DNA from: Biomphalaria glabrata
Lineage: Eukaryota > Mollusca > Gastropoda > Planorbidae
Reading direction: 5' to 3'
Assembly (NCBI RefSeq): GCF_947242115.1
Contig: NC_074718.1
Location: 43,024,699 to 43,088,698, forward strand
DNA length: 64,000 bases
The notes beneath the pieces are model-generated. The model ran no database searches. It was not told the origin of the DNA and saw only the letters and a list, made by a program, of their open reading frames with translations. Made by a program: the position numbers and the translations under genes. Below are positions 54,100 through 64,000 of the stretch, piece by piece. How positions within the stretch are numbered: position 1 is the first letter of the stretch; each line of letters begins with the position of its first letter.

Positions 54100-55330
54100 G
54101 CTGAATAGCACACAAGATAAAGAGTCTAGATATAATATTGACTATTGTAACAATATTGTTGAACTTGAACGATTAATTGTCAAACGAACAAAAGAGTTTT
54201 TATGTCTATTTTGTTTTGAGATTGGTGTATTATATTAATATTACTTAGATCTAGATCTAAATCATGTTTTTGCAAAATGTTAAAATCATGAACCTAGATC
54301 TAAGCCTAGATTTATCATCTATGGCGACTATGGCTATGGTATTTTCCCTCTTTTGAACAAGTTTTAAAAGCGCTGCCGCCACAATTGTTACGTTTGAATT
54401 TTTATAGCTCCGTAAGTTAATGGTTAGTCCTAGGAAAAAACTGGAAACATCTATAATAAACTCGTCATCCATTTGTCAATAAAAATCATTAACTGAAATA
54501 TTATTATATATTGTTTCATTACGCTATGCAAAGTTACACTACTTACACAGTACACTCCATAATGGTTAGTCCTAGGCCTAGGCAAAAACTGGAAACATCT
54601 ATTATTCTATAATTTAAACTCGTCATTCATTTTTCAATAACAATTGATAGATCTATATTGTTTCATTACACTCATACTCATAGTTAATAGTACAGAACAC
54701 TTTCAATTGCTTCCTTAGAGTTAGACGCCTTAGTCTTAGACTTAGAGAATCTATTATTTTATAGTAATAATAGTATTATTTTTAATTTTATCTACGAACC
54801 TGGCTACATGTACATCGACATCAATCCCAATCTCAGTATGAATTTAGTGTAGATCTAGACAGTATTTGCTTAATTCAAATAAAATCTATCTAGATCTAGT
54901 GGTCTAGATGTAGATCTAGATCTAGAGGAGCAGATCTAGATCTAGACTCTAGTGAAGTAGAGTGGGTGACACTGTCTGACGGGTCTCTACTCTAGATCTA
55001 CTTTCAAAAAAAGGAACTGTATAAATTGTGGTCTGAACTAGATGTAGTTATCTACCCTCCTTCTAACCTATATAATTAAATCTGGATTTACTGAACTATA
55101 TAATTATTTTATGACAAAACTTCCTCGTTATTCAAGCAAAGTCGTGAGTTCACGAACCAGGGATACTCTGAATGAGTCCAGGGATACTCTATCTAAATAA
55201 GTTAAGGGATAGTCTACTCTAAATGAGTTCACGGATCACCACAGGGATGCTCTAATCAGTTCACTGATCAGGGATATTGTAGCTGACGTCAGCGCGATGT
55301 AGACCTACTCGGTTCTAAGCAGCTTTCTTC
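54100..55330. other. AT-rich, AGATCT-rich intergenic region
   Basis: Dense TAGATCTAGATCTAG palindromes at 54250-55010 and direct repeats around GGTTAGTCCTAGG...AAAAACTGGAAACATCT at about 54420 and 54565, where the second copy repeats a whole segment of roughly 60 bases. Degenerate repeats of CAGGGATACTCT occur at 55160-55270. No gene is seen. Confidence 0.5.
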
Positions 55331-55339
55331 CTCTTCTCC

Positions 55340-55960
55340 CGTATCTTATCTTCTTATCTTATATAATACAGACGTTACTTCAAAAAAGAAGATGATTACG
55401 TCCTACGCGTCATGCATTTAGTCATGCATATTAACCAATGACTTAAATTCTGCCAAGTCACTGGTTTTCCTGGCTAGCTCAGGCAACCCATTCCATGCTC
55501 TAATAGCACTAGGGAAGAAGGAGTATTTGTACAAATTTGTCCTAGCATATGGGACGAGGAATGTGCCTTTATCTTTGTGTCTTTCAGAGTATTTTATTAA
55601 ATTTTGTTTTTGTATTTGAAGATTATGGTTCAGTGTTTTATGTATGATTGCTACTTTACTTTTGAGCCTTCTGTCCTGAAGGCTTTCTAAATTTAGCGAT
55701 TTTACTAAAGGTGTTACTCTAGTCAAATGTGAATATTCGTTTGTTATGAATCGCACTGCTCTATTTTGTGTCTGTTCTAGTTTCTTAATGTTTTCTTGAG
55801 TTGCGGGGTCCCAAACAGAGGATGCATATTCTATTATTGGCCTAACCAAGGTTAAATAACATTTTAGTTTTATGTTCTTATTTGATTTATAGAAATTTCT
55901 TTTAATAAATCCTAATGCTTTGTTTGATTTTTTTGTAGTTTCATCAATATGTGGATCATT
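55340..55960 (-). mobile_element. LINE 3' end, long copy (GATAA-tailed family)
   Basis: The longest member here: a 143-codon open frame ending a jockey/CR1-type ORF2 ([51 protein letters not shown]). Then come the 3' UTR GACGTAATCATCTTC and the TAAGATAAG tail. It is 5'-truncated. Protein differences from the copy at 57825 are few. Confidence 0.9.
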
Positions 55961-55979
55961 CCAGTAGCCTCAGCTTCAC

Positions 55980-57820
55980 ATGACTAACCTTCCAGGCCCG
56001 GTTTTCTTGGACCTGCCAACTTTCCCCTTTCCTTGCGGAATGTGTGTGTGTGAATTGTTTGCCTAACGATATCTTTCTTTGAAACTGTAATGTCACGTGT
56101 ATACTGAATTTAAAAAAATAATAACAAGCAAACTTAAAAAAAAAAACTAAAAAAAAAAAAAAAAAGGAACTCCACGCTCACAATGTCTCAATAATGTAGA
56201 AATTATTTATCTTATTCGATATCAAGCGAAATAACTAATAACACTTACTTGTTATATTTTTTATTTTTTTTTTATTTTTGAATTGATTCATGTTTTGGTA
56301 GGTACAACAAATAATTGTTTAAAGTTCGAACTTGTTACAAGAATGGATTTGGGAGAAATAACGTGTTCAATCATCTTAGGTATGAAACCCAACATATTTA
56401 GCCGTACGTGTGAATACTGAAGGATTTATTTCCCTTATTGGTATCATACATAATAACTTATTACCAGCAATTACTTGAATGATAGGTTAATTTTGTTTAT
56501 TGATTCATATCTTGTCTATGCAAATGAGGTTGTGCAAAGTCTCAACTTGATCCGAGAACGGGTGTTCTTATCGTATAATAATACAGAGAAATAACGTGTA
56601 CAGACTGTTTACCAGACAAAAAGAAAGAGTGAGTTGATATAAGCTTTGTAGAAAAAAAAATAAGGGAGCTCTCCTAGGTAACACTCCATCGATCTGGAAG
56701 TAATTTATTTGTCACTATTTTAAAATCTTTTTTGTTGTCGAAAGAATATGAGTTTCAAAAGGTTGCATATATCCCATAAATATCTGATCCATGAGTCAGA
56801 TTTAGCAGATACACCTGACAATGTCACGTTTGTTTTTGAAATAGCATTTTGTAAATATTTTGAGCACTTGTTATAGATATTTAAAGTGTTTGTTCTTGGC
56901 AACCCCCCCCCTTTTTTTTTCCCCCATTAATTGTGTGTGTGTGTGGCGGGGGGGGGGATGTCTCTGTCCGTCCATTACCTCTGGATCTCAAAAATTAGAA
57001 AAGTCCATTTTGTTTTCCAAGTTGTGCCCCCTTAAGACGTACCAGCAGTAGCGTAGCATCCATGGTGCGAAGGGGTTCAATGAACCCGGGCCCACGACCA
57101 TTTAAGGGCCCACACCGCACACCCGATGGTGTAACAACCATGGGGCCAGGGCCGGGTTTACCTCTATGCAACATAATTTCTAGCTTAGGACCTTTAAGAA
57201 ATATTTAGTAGCTACATACAATATCTGAACCTATATGGACCCCATATCTCAATATTAGCTTAAGGCCTTTTCAGCTCTAAATAAGGCATGGTGCGTAGGG
57301 GTTACATATCGCTTGGTCCCATGACTAATGACCAACTGTGGCCTGCCCGCCCTGCCCTACACAATGCAGTTTTGTAACAAATGGTTAAAAATTTAAAAAG
57401 TTTCCTTAAAATATCCTGAACGTCACATCAAACTTTATATTAACTTCAAAGCATTAACCCGTGTTGTCACCTAGAGTCATTGTAAGGAACTGCTTTCATC
57501 AGGTTTATTGTAATGTAGTAACGGTTAGGTCCCATACTCCCATCATTTCATTTGTTTGTTTTTTTCCCTCTATGTTTATTAACTCGTTGATAGTATTAAC
57601 GTTTTTTCTGCTTTTTTTTTTTAAAGTAAGCATCATTTTTTTTTCTTTTTTCTATTACCAGAAGTCTAGATTTAGATTAAAATTAGATATTAAACAATAA
57701 TAGGTAAACATTCAAGATGTTGACGTATTTAGCTACTTATAGTGACTGAATTGGGGAGGAGGTTTATAACCAAAAAAAAAAAGTAAGAGCGATAATTACA
57801 TTTATTATTATTATTTATCC
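55980..57820. other. Intergenic, repeat remnants
   Basis: Poly-A blocks near 56140-56165 and 56650. At 56908-56960 there is a T/C run, then (GT)n and a G run. At 57045-57200 a GTAGCGTAGCATCCATGGTG segment is related to the GTGGCGTAGC repeat near 27616. No genes are recognised. Confidence 0.4.
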
Positions 57821-57824
57821 GTTT

Positions 57825-58296
57825 GGGACCCCTCAACTCAAGATAACATTAAGAAACTGGAACAGACACAAAATAGAGCAGTGAGATTCATAACAAACGA
57901 ATATTCACACTTAACCAGAGTAACACCTTTAGTAAAATCACTAAATTTAGAAAGCCTTCAGGACAGAAGACTCAAAAGTAAAGTAGCAATCATACATAAA
58001 ACATTGAACCATAATCTTCAAATACAAAAACAAAATTTAATAAAATACTCTAAAAGACACAAAGATAAAGGCACACTCCTCGTCCCATATGCTAGGACAA
58101 ATTTGTACAAATACTCCTTCTTCCCTAGTGCTATTAGAGCATGGAATGGGTTGCCTGAGCTAGCCAGGAAAACCAGTGACTTGGCAGAATTTAAGTCATT
58201 GTTTAATATGCATGACTAAATGCATGACGCATAGGACGTAATCATCTTTTTTTTTTTTTTGAAGTATCGTCTGTATTATATAAGATAAGATAAGAT
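57825..58296 (+). mobile_element. LINE 3' end, plus-strand copy
   Basis: It starts inside the coding region (TGGGACCCCTCAACTCAAG) and runs through NRAVRFITNEYSHLTRV-type codons to GACGTAATCATC, a T run and ATAAGATAAGATAAGATC. The 112-codon frame shares all but about three residues with the copy at 55340. Confidence 0.9.
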
Positions 58297-58309
58297 CATG
58301 GAATATTGT

Positions 58310-58440
58310 CTTTCACTTGAATGACTGCTTTGTCTTCTGGTATGTGTGCTGGAAAGTCGTTCGGACGGTCTCGGGTTTATACCCTGAGACAGCATCAATG
58401 CTGTTTGTTTTCCAAACGTATCGTAAAAAAAAAATGATAG
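58310..58440 (+). mobile_element. SINE family B remnant
   Basis: GACTGCTTTGTCTTCTGGTA, TCGTTCGGACGGTCTCGGG and TTTATACCCTG correspond to the SINE B head. It directly follows the LINE tail. Confidence 0.45.
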
Positions 58441-58933
58441 GCCTGCTAATGACGTCACTTCATCAACAAGCTTGACAAACATACAGACAACATGAACAAG
58501 GAGAGCACTTTGAAGAAGTTGACAATTACTGACTGAAAGGAACTCATCGCATTGTGAATGTTAGTTTTATCTTTAGCATGCAACCTTTTATTAAGTGTCA
58601 CCGCGAAGAGTATCGTTTAGGTGATACAAGTAACTACGACAATTTCTTAGCCGTACATACATTTTTAACAAAACAAAAACATAAGCCATTATCTCGACCC
58701 ACAGATTCAAAATACCGTACTAAAGGAGATCAAATCTGTGCCATTTTTCTCTATTATGGTTGACAGCACTCAAGAAGTATTAAAAAGGTATTAAATTAGC
58801 ATTACTTTCTGAAATTGTTTCGTGAACGCCGATGACGAAATACACAAAGAAATTGCAATCAGAGAGTCATTTTTATGTTTTCCTATTAGTGAGAAGCAGA
58901 AGTCTTCAGGATTGACTGAACAAATACTCTTAA

Positions 58934-59187
58934 CTCTTTCTCTCCTAATGGACGATACCATCGTTGTTTTTGACCTCATTAAATAATGTTTACTTTTTAA
59001 ACTTGACTTTGAATTACCGGTATATAAAAAGAACATCCATTTCCCTTTAATTCTATACCAAAAACAACATTTTCTGATAAAAAACAACAAAGCTATTGAA
59101 GCCCAATCATAACAGGGTAGTGAAATAGTATGAGAAAAATGAAGAAATCCTTCCAAAACGTGGAAAAATAATTACGGAGAGAAAGAG
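58934..59187. mobile_element. piggyBac-like MITE, 254 bp
   Basis: The termini are CTCTTTCTCTCC and GGAGAGAAAGAG, each bordered by TTAA (58930-58933 and 59188-59191). A diverged relative is at 22360-22626. No ORF. Confidence 0.82.
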
Positions 59188-59759
59188 TTAAGTAATAAAC
59201 TATCACCATCTTACACCAAATTACATACGATGCCAAGGCAATGTTGGTGTTTCAATATGTGTGAACAGTGTAATAGTCTTCTGGCATTGTTTCAACAAAA
59301 TGCACATGTACTTAAACTTGGTATTAACTGATTCTACCAGCTGTGATCATGAACTTGCATTGGAATGTCTTTTAGTCAATGTACCGATACATACAAACTA
59401 CTGGATTTCTTTGTCACACAATATATTTGTCATATTTTTTTTTTTTTGGGGGGGGGGGGCATCAACATAATCTTGAATCCGGGCCCACGGATACCTTGGT
59501 ACGCCACTGTGTACCAGTAATTGTAATATTAATACATGTACTTGTTAGTTTTTTTGTTTTGTTTTGTTTTGGTATAAGGCGAACGTCTGGTGTCTATCTT
59601 ACTGTCTGGAGCTATGTTAAATTTACAAACGTTTGATTTGGCCTAAATCTTTTCGATAAAATGTTTAATACAAGGTACATTTTACTTTTTAATTAATTTA
59701 ATTTCTAAATATTTTTAATGGCATAATACAACTCAAAAAATCAATAAACAACATTATCA

Positions 59760-60240
59760 TATATAACAAAATGTATTACAAAATGAATAAAATAAACAAC
59801 ATTATCATATATAACAAAATGTATTACAAAATGAATAAAATAAACAACATTATCATATATAACAAAATGTATTACAAAATGAATAAAATAAACAACATTA
59901 TCATATATAACAAAATGTATTACAAAATGAATAAAATAAACAACATTATCATATATAACAAAATGTATTACAAAATGAATAAAATAAACAACATTATCAT
60001 ATATAACAAAATGTATTACAAAATGAATAAAATAAACAACATTATCATATATAACAAAATGTATTACAAAATGAATAAAATAAACAACATTATCATATAT
60101 AACAAAATGTATTACAAAATGAATAAAATAAACAACATTATCATATATAACAAAATGTATTACAAAATGAATAAAATAAACAACATTATCATATATAACA
60201 AAATGTATTACACAATGAATAAAATAAACAACATTATCAA
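59760..60240. repeat. 48-bp minisatellite, about ten near-perfect units
   Basis: Each unit contains ACATTATCATATATAACAAA, ATGTATTACAAAATGAATA and AAATAAACA. The 48-bp period keeps one frame open on each strand (YYKMNKINNIIIYNK repeats on plus), but composition and uniformity argue for non-coding DNA. Unit identity is nearly complete, so the array is young or homogenised. Confidence 0.95.
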
Positions 60241-60249
60241 AGCATAACA

Positions 60250-60938
60250 ATATCACAGTGTATCATCCTGGCATTGTCTTCGACTTCGAAGATTAAATCC
60301 TTAAGACGAGTTCAGCATTTCACACGATAACGCACTCCCAGTTACGACTTGCATATTCCAATACATCTCAATAATATAACAAGAAAATCTATCCCCCCCC
60401 CCCTCTCAAACAATCAATCTCGATCTTACACAAGGAATGCAGTGAAAGCAGATATCTAACGGATACAACTGATAGGGATAAAAAAGTCTCGATCACAGAA
60501 TGTTACAATTTGTTACAGTTTTTGAACTACTTTTGCCGTCTGCTAGACTAGCGGTTTAAAACTATTGGTTTCTAGATCCGAAACAATTAAATCATAGGCT
60601 TGATATAGCAGTAAGTGTGAAGCTCTACACAACTGTTAATCTTTTCCAAAACATTTTAGAATGCTTTCAATACTCTTGTGAAACTATTATATGTTACAAA
60701 GTCTTATATTCTCCAAACAAATATTATAAATGAAGCCTGCTTGATGCAATACTGATCAGTAAGATAATGGAAAGGGAGGTTATACATTTCTTGGGACGAA
60801 CTAAAATAACAATTTGGTAGTTTAATTTTTATGAGAAAAAAAATCTAGGTTTTCTGCACATTGGAAGGATATTTTTATAAGCATGAAAGTTCGAAATAAA
60901 CGATACTTAGATCTAGCTGCTTCTACTTAATACCAGTG
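60250..60938. other. 3' flank of the ankyrin gene
   Basis: Probably includes its 3' UTR. A C run at 60393-60403; no clear polyadenylation signal was singled out and there is no other gene. Confidence 0.4.
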
Positions 60939-63896
60939 TTACTGTAATGTACAAGTGTCGTCTGAGCTTTCTGCCTCATTTGAGTCACTTTCGGAAACGC
61001 TAGAATTCTGTGAAGAGTTACTGTCACTTTCTTCCCTGGAACTATTATCATCTCTAGCCTGACCCGGACTGACATCGTTGTCTTCATCTTCTGAACTATC
61101 ATCTCTAATGTGCCTGTCAAACTCTAAAAACTCTTCATCTTTCTCGTAAAAATCAGATGTGTATTTGTCTTTGTCTAGTTGATTGCTGGAAATCTGATGG
61201 CAGAAAAAAATATTTTCGTCCTCATTCTCATCAGTGTTCATTTTTTCTTCTGCCACTTTCTTGAACAGCAGATGGTCTTGTAGAATAGGAGGCAGGCATA
61301 ACTGTTTCACTTTGTCTGCTCTATCTGGACCAGAACCAACGGAAGCGGAAACACAGACGAAACTTAAAAGTTCCAGTCTCGGGGGTTGTGAGGAGTGTTC
61401 CTTTAAAAATTCATTAATTCTAAAATCTAGAAAATTTAAAAGTATTGAATTTTTGGATAATATTGTAAGATCTGATTGTGTTAAATACCAGTTATCTATC
61501 AAATATTTGGCTAATTGGAGTTGATCTGTCATTAAACAAACACTCAAAGGGGAAATAGTTTTTAGTGGCCATTCCATTAGATTTCTTCGCAAAACAATAT
61601 CCATCGGTCCAATCCCTGAAGCAATAAGTTGTTGGACCAACTGGACATTACCCATTGCAATAATACGATGTAGAACCTCAGGCAGGACAAACTTTGCACT
61701 GGCTCCGTGCTTTAGTAGTTCTGACGCCAAATGTTGACTCAAAAAATGTGGATACCATTTGTTTAGTAATATAGACAAGGCTGTCTTTGGATGTTGCTTG
61801 GTATTAATCAAATCGACATCAGCGTTAGCTTTCAACAATGAAAGCATCACGCTTTCATTGAGATTTTCAACCGCTAACATCAGTGAAGACATGCCATCGT
61901 GGTTGGTGTGGTTGACTCTAGAGCCAGCAGCCACCAGCAGTTTTACTATATCATTACCATCAAACGTTGAAGCTAGTAGCAATGGCGTGTTCCCTGCAAT
62001 GTCCTCTATATGAACGTCCGCATTATGATCAAGTAGAGCTTTGGTAATTACAGAACTAGTAAAGATTCCATCAACACCCTCATGCAGAGGACTACGGCCA
62101 ACAGTATTCTGTAGATTGACGTTTGCGCCATGGTTTAGAAGAACCGTTAAAGCCCTTATATTACCCGAAGATGCGGCTTCATGTAACGCCGTGTTCCCCA
62201 AAGTATCGATTTGGTTTATTTTACAGCCTTTGTTAAGAAAAAACTTTATAATTTTTTCTGAACAATCTCTTGTCACAGAATTAATCAACGCCGTTTGTCC
62301 ATCGTCATTGATGTCATTAAGTAACGCCCCATTATCGAGCAGTACATTCAATATGTTTATATGCTGCTGTTCTGAGCTTGTATTGCTCTCAGCCACTTGT
62401 AAACTGCTTTCCAGGCTTTGACGATAACTTGAAGTCAGAGTATGAATTAGAGTCGTTGTATTTGTTTTGAAGTTCACGTCTGCTCCGTTGTCCAGTAAAT
62501 ATTTGATGACATCCATGTCTACCGCGTTCATCAATGGTGTTTTTTGATCAATGATGCCATGAATGTCTGCCCCTGAAGCCAGCAAAGCTTCAATGAGACT
62601 TACATCTCCTACAGCCACGGATTCATGGAATATCTCGTGATTGGTTTCCAGGATGGACTTTGAAGTTTCCGGATAGAGATCCAAAAGGAATGTAAGTGTT
62701 TTCCAGTTACCATGTTTAACTGCTTTTTTCAAAGCAAACCGTAGATCGAGTTCGGATCCGTGATAAAGCAGCAGCTTGGCACTTCCGAAATCTGATCTGG
62801 TCAAAGCGAGGTCCAAAGCTGAGTCCTGGTAAATGAAGCTTCCACGTTCACCAATCAAATTCATGTGAGCTCCGTAAACAGCTAGTAAAGGAATGAGATT
62901 TGTATGTTTCATCTTGACTGCTGAAATTAGCACATCATGGCTGATCAGGGCGCCGTGAAGACATAGAGTCTCTACGATGTCATAGTTTCCCATTTCCACT
63001 GCCAGTGAGATTGGTCGCTGATCAGGTTGTGCACATAAGTTCACGTCGACACCGAGACTGCATATTTCTTTGAGCATGTCTACATCAGGATCACCAACAG
63101 TTGATTTTCTGTAGAGAGACTGCAGCATTCTATGAAGAATATAAGGTTCACTTTTAATTTCTACGGACTGACAGATATTCTGCTGCAGGAGGAAATGGAA
63201 AGACACCAAATCAGAGTTGATGGCAGCATAGACAAGGGGAGGACACATTGAGATATGAGCTTGATGTAAGAATTCTATTAACCTGCCAACTCCAACTCGA
63301 TTCGCTACTTCTAAAGCACTCTCCCCTGCGCTGTTAGTCAGATAGATGCAGGATTTTGTGTTACCTTGGCATAGATATTTCTCTCCATTGACGCATGCTC
63401 CAGCTTTGATTAGTAAGAGAATTTTTGTATAGTCCAACCTTTCTATAGCATTCATCAGCGCTGTGCTACCGCTGCAGTTTTGTTGATCTACGTCGACGGA
63501 CGTGTGGCTGAGAAGTTGTTTGACCACATCATGTGACGTGGCCAGAATGAGCGCTGTGTTGCCATAGCGATTGGCAGCGTTGACGTCTGCTCCTTTCGAC
63601 AACAAAAAACTCACCAGGGTTGTGTTCCCCTGTTCTGAACAGATCAAAAGGGGCGTGTTTCCGTAGTCATCACGGACCTCAATTCTGGCGCCATCTTGGA
63701 GCAGGAAGGGAAGCAAAGTCTTGTGTCCCATGTAGCTCGCTTTCACCACACTCCAGTTTAGGGCGTGGCTAGAAAATGACGTCAGCTTGTTGTCAGACAT
63801 ACGAATCAACTGGCAGACATCCTCGGAGGCTCCAGATCGGACTGTCCTAAATAAAATGGCATCGTTTAGGTCAAAATCCATTTTGTCAGCATTCAT
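60939..63896 (-). CDS. Ankyrin-repeat protein with SOCS-box-like motif
   Basis: A single uninterrupted exon of 985 residues; the ATG at 63896 follows an in-frame TAG. A large ankyrin domain runs from about residue 45 to 800. It includes clear units such as YGNTPLLICSEQGNTTLVSF, YGNTALILA, DDGQTALINSV, LGNTALHEAASSGNIRALTV, VGRSPLHEGVD and AGNTPLLLAST, interspersed with weaker ones. Residues about 838-878 (PPRLELLSFVCV ... LCLPPILQDHLLF) resemble the SOCS box of ASB proteins, which bind Elongin B/C and CUL5. A 107-residue Asp/Glu/Ser tail follows, unusual for that family, where the SOCS box is terminal. It could be an ASB-like ubiquitin-ligase adaptor; the substrate is unknown. The lack of introns, unlike ASAH1 and KLHL8, suggests an old retrocopy or a lineage-specific expansion. 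Confidence 0.85.
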   Translation of the reverse strand: MNADKMDFDLNDAILFRTVRSGASEDVCQLIRMSDNKLTSFSSHALNWSVVKASYMGHKTLLPFLLQDGARIEVRDDYGNTPLLICSEQGNTTLVSFLLSKGADVNAANRYGNTALILATSHDVVKQLLSHTSVDVDQQNCSGSTALMNAIERLDYTKILLLIKAGACVNGEKYLCQGNTKSCIYLTNSAGESALEVANRVGVGRLIEFLHQAHISMCPPLVYAAINSDLVSFHFLLQQNICQSVEIKSEPYILHRMLQSLYRKSTVGDPDVDMLKEICSLGVDVNLCAQPDQRPISLAVEMGNYDIVETLCLHGALISHDVLISAVKMKHTNLIPLLAVYGAHMNLIGERGSFIYQDSALDLALTRSDFGSAKLLLYHGSELDLRFALKKAVKHGNWKTLTFLLDLYPETSKSILETNHEIFHESVAVGDVSLIEALLASGADIHGIIDQKTPLMNAVDMDVIKYLLDNGADVNFKTNTTTLIHTLTSSYRQSLESSLQVAESNTSSEQQHINILNVLLDNGALLNDINDDGQTALINSVTRDCSEKIIKFFLNKGCKINQIDTLGNTALHEAASSGNIRALTVLLNHGANVNLQNTVGRSPLHEGVDGIFTSSVITKALLDHNADVHIEDIAGNTPLLLASTFDGNDIVKLLVAAGSRVNHTNHDGMSSLMLAVENLNESVMLSLLKANADVDLINTKQHPKTALSILLNKWYPHFLSQHLASELLKHGASAKFVLPEVLHRIIAMGNVQLVQQLIASGIGPMDIVLRRNLMEWPLKTISPLSVCLMTDQLQLAKYLIDNWYLTQSDLTILSKNSILLNFLDFRINEFLKEHSSQPPRLELLSFVCVSASVGSGPDRADKVKQLCLPPILQDHLLFKKVAEEKMNTDENEDENIFFCHQISSNQLDKDKYTSDFYEKDEEFLEFDRHIRDDSSEDEDNDVSPGQARDDNSSREESDSNSSQNSSVSESDSNEAESSDDTCTLQ

Positions 63897-64000
63897 TATT
63901 CTAATTGTCCTGGTAAAGTCGTCTTCAGGAATCAGCGCCGCTCTCTATGCGTGTGTTCTATGTTCTTGACAAAAGACTGTTCGTCTGCAGACACAAAAGC
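63897..64000. other. 5' flank of the ankyrin gene
   Basis: Only 104 bases before the window ends; it probably contains 5' UTR. No TATA-like box is visible. Confidence 0.3.

Noticed and set aside
59741-60256. ORFs of 158 and 171 codons with 16-residue repeats
   Set aside because: Both strands are open over the same near-identical AT-rich 48-bp array; this is a period effect, not coding evidence.

Overview
The window is animal nuclear DNA, most likely from a panpulmonate freshwater snail (planorbid, physid or lymnaeid type). The evidence is intron-rich orthologues of animal genes, dense tRNA-derived SINEs, SPIN-like hAT MITEs, and AT-rich stretches full of AGATCT/TCTAGA palindromes. The genus is an inference. 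There are no operons, CRISPR arrays or bacterial features.

Layout. 0-4.3 kb: SINEs, a LINE 3' end, a SPIN-like MITE and the first recognisable exon of a plus-strand gene with nine-residue tryptophan repeats. That gene appears to run 3.09-6.46 kb through a 28-nt microexon into a long basic exon. 9.1-21.8 kb: acid ceramidase (ASAH1) on the minus strand, 13 exons and 389 codons, every splice phase consistent, with two local tandem duplications at its splice sites. 23.7-29.5 kb: a probable three-exon plus-strand orphan gene of charged composition. 32.2-47.7 kb: KLHL8 (BTB-BACK-kelch) on the minus strand, 10 exons plus a likely short first coding exon. 49.7-54.1 kb: a nearly intact RNase-H-bearing LINE with a 9-bp target-site duplication. 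55.3-60.2 kb: two nearly identical inverted LINE 3' ends, a TTAA-flanked MITE and a 48-bp minisatellite. 60.9-63.9 kb: a single-exon ankyrin-repeat protein with a SOCS-box-like motif and an acidic tail.

The host genes are unrelated single genes, so the window is not a functional cluster. ASAH1 acts in lysosomal ceramide breakdown. KLHL8, and possibly the ankyrin/SOCS protein, would be substrate adaptors of cullin-RING ubiquitin ligases. The remaining sequence is mostly mobile-element history: at least three SINE families, several LINE families, hAT and piggyBac-like MITEs, and nested insertions whose target-site duplications can be read directly. Two results stand out. Exons the raw ORFs miss become visible once splice phase is followed. 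One SINE family shares its 3' tail with a LINE present in the same window.
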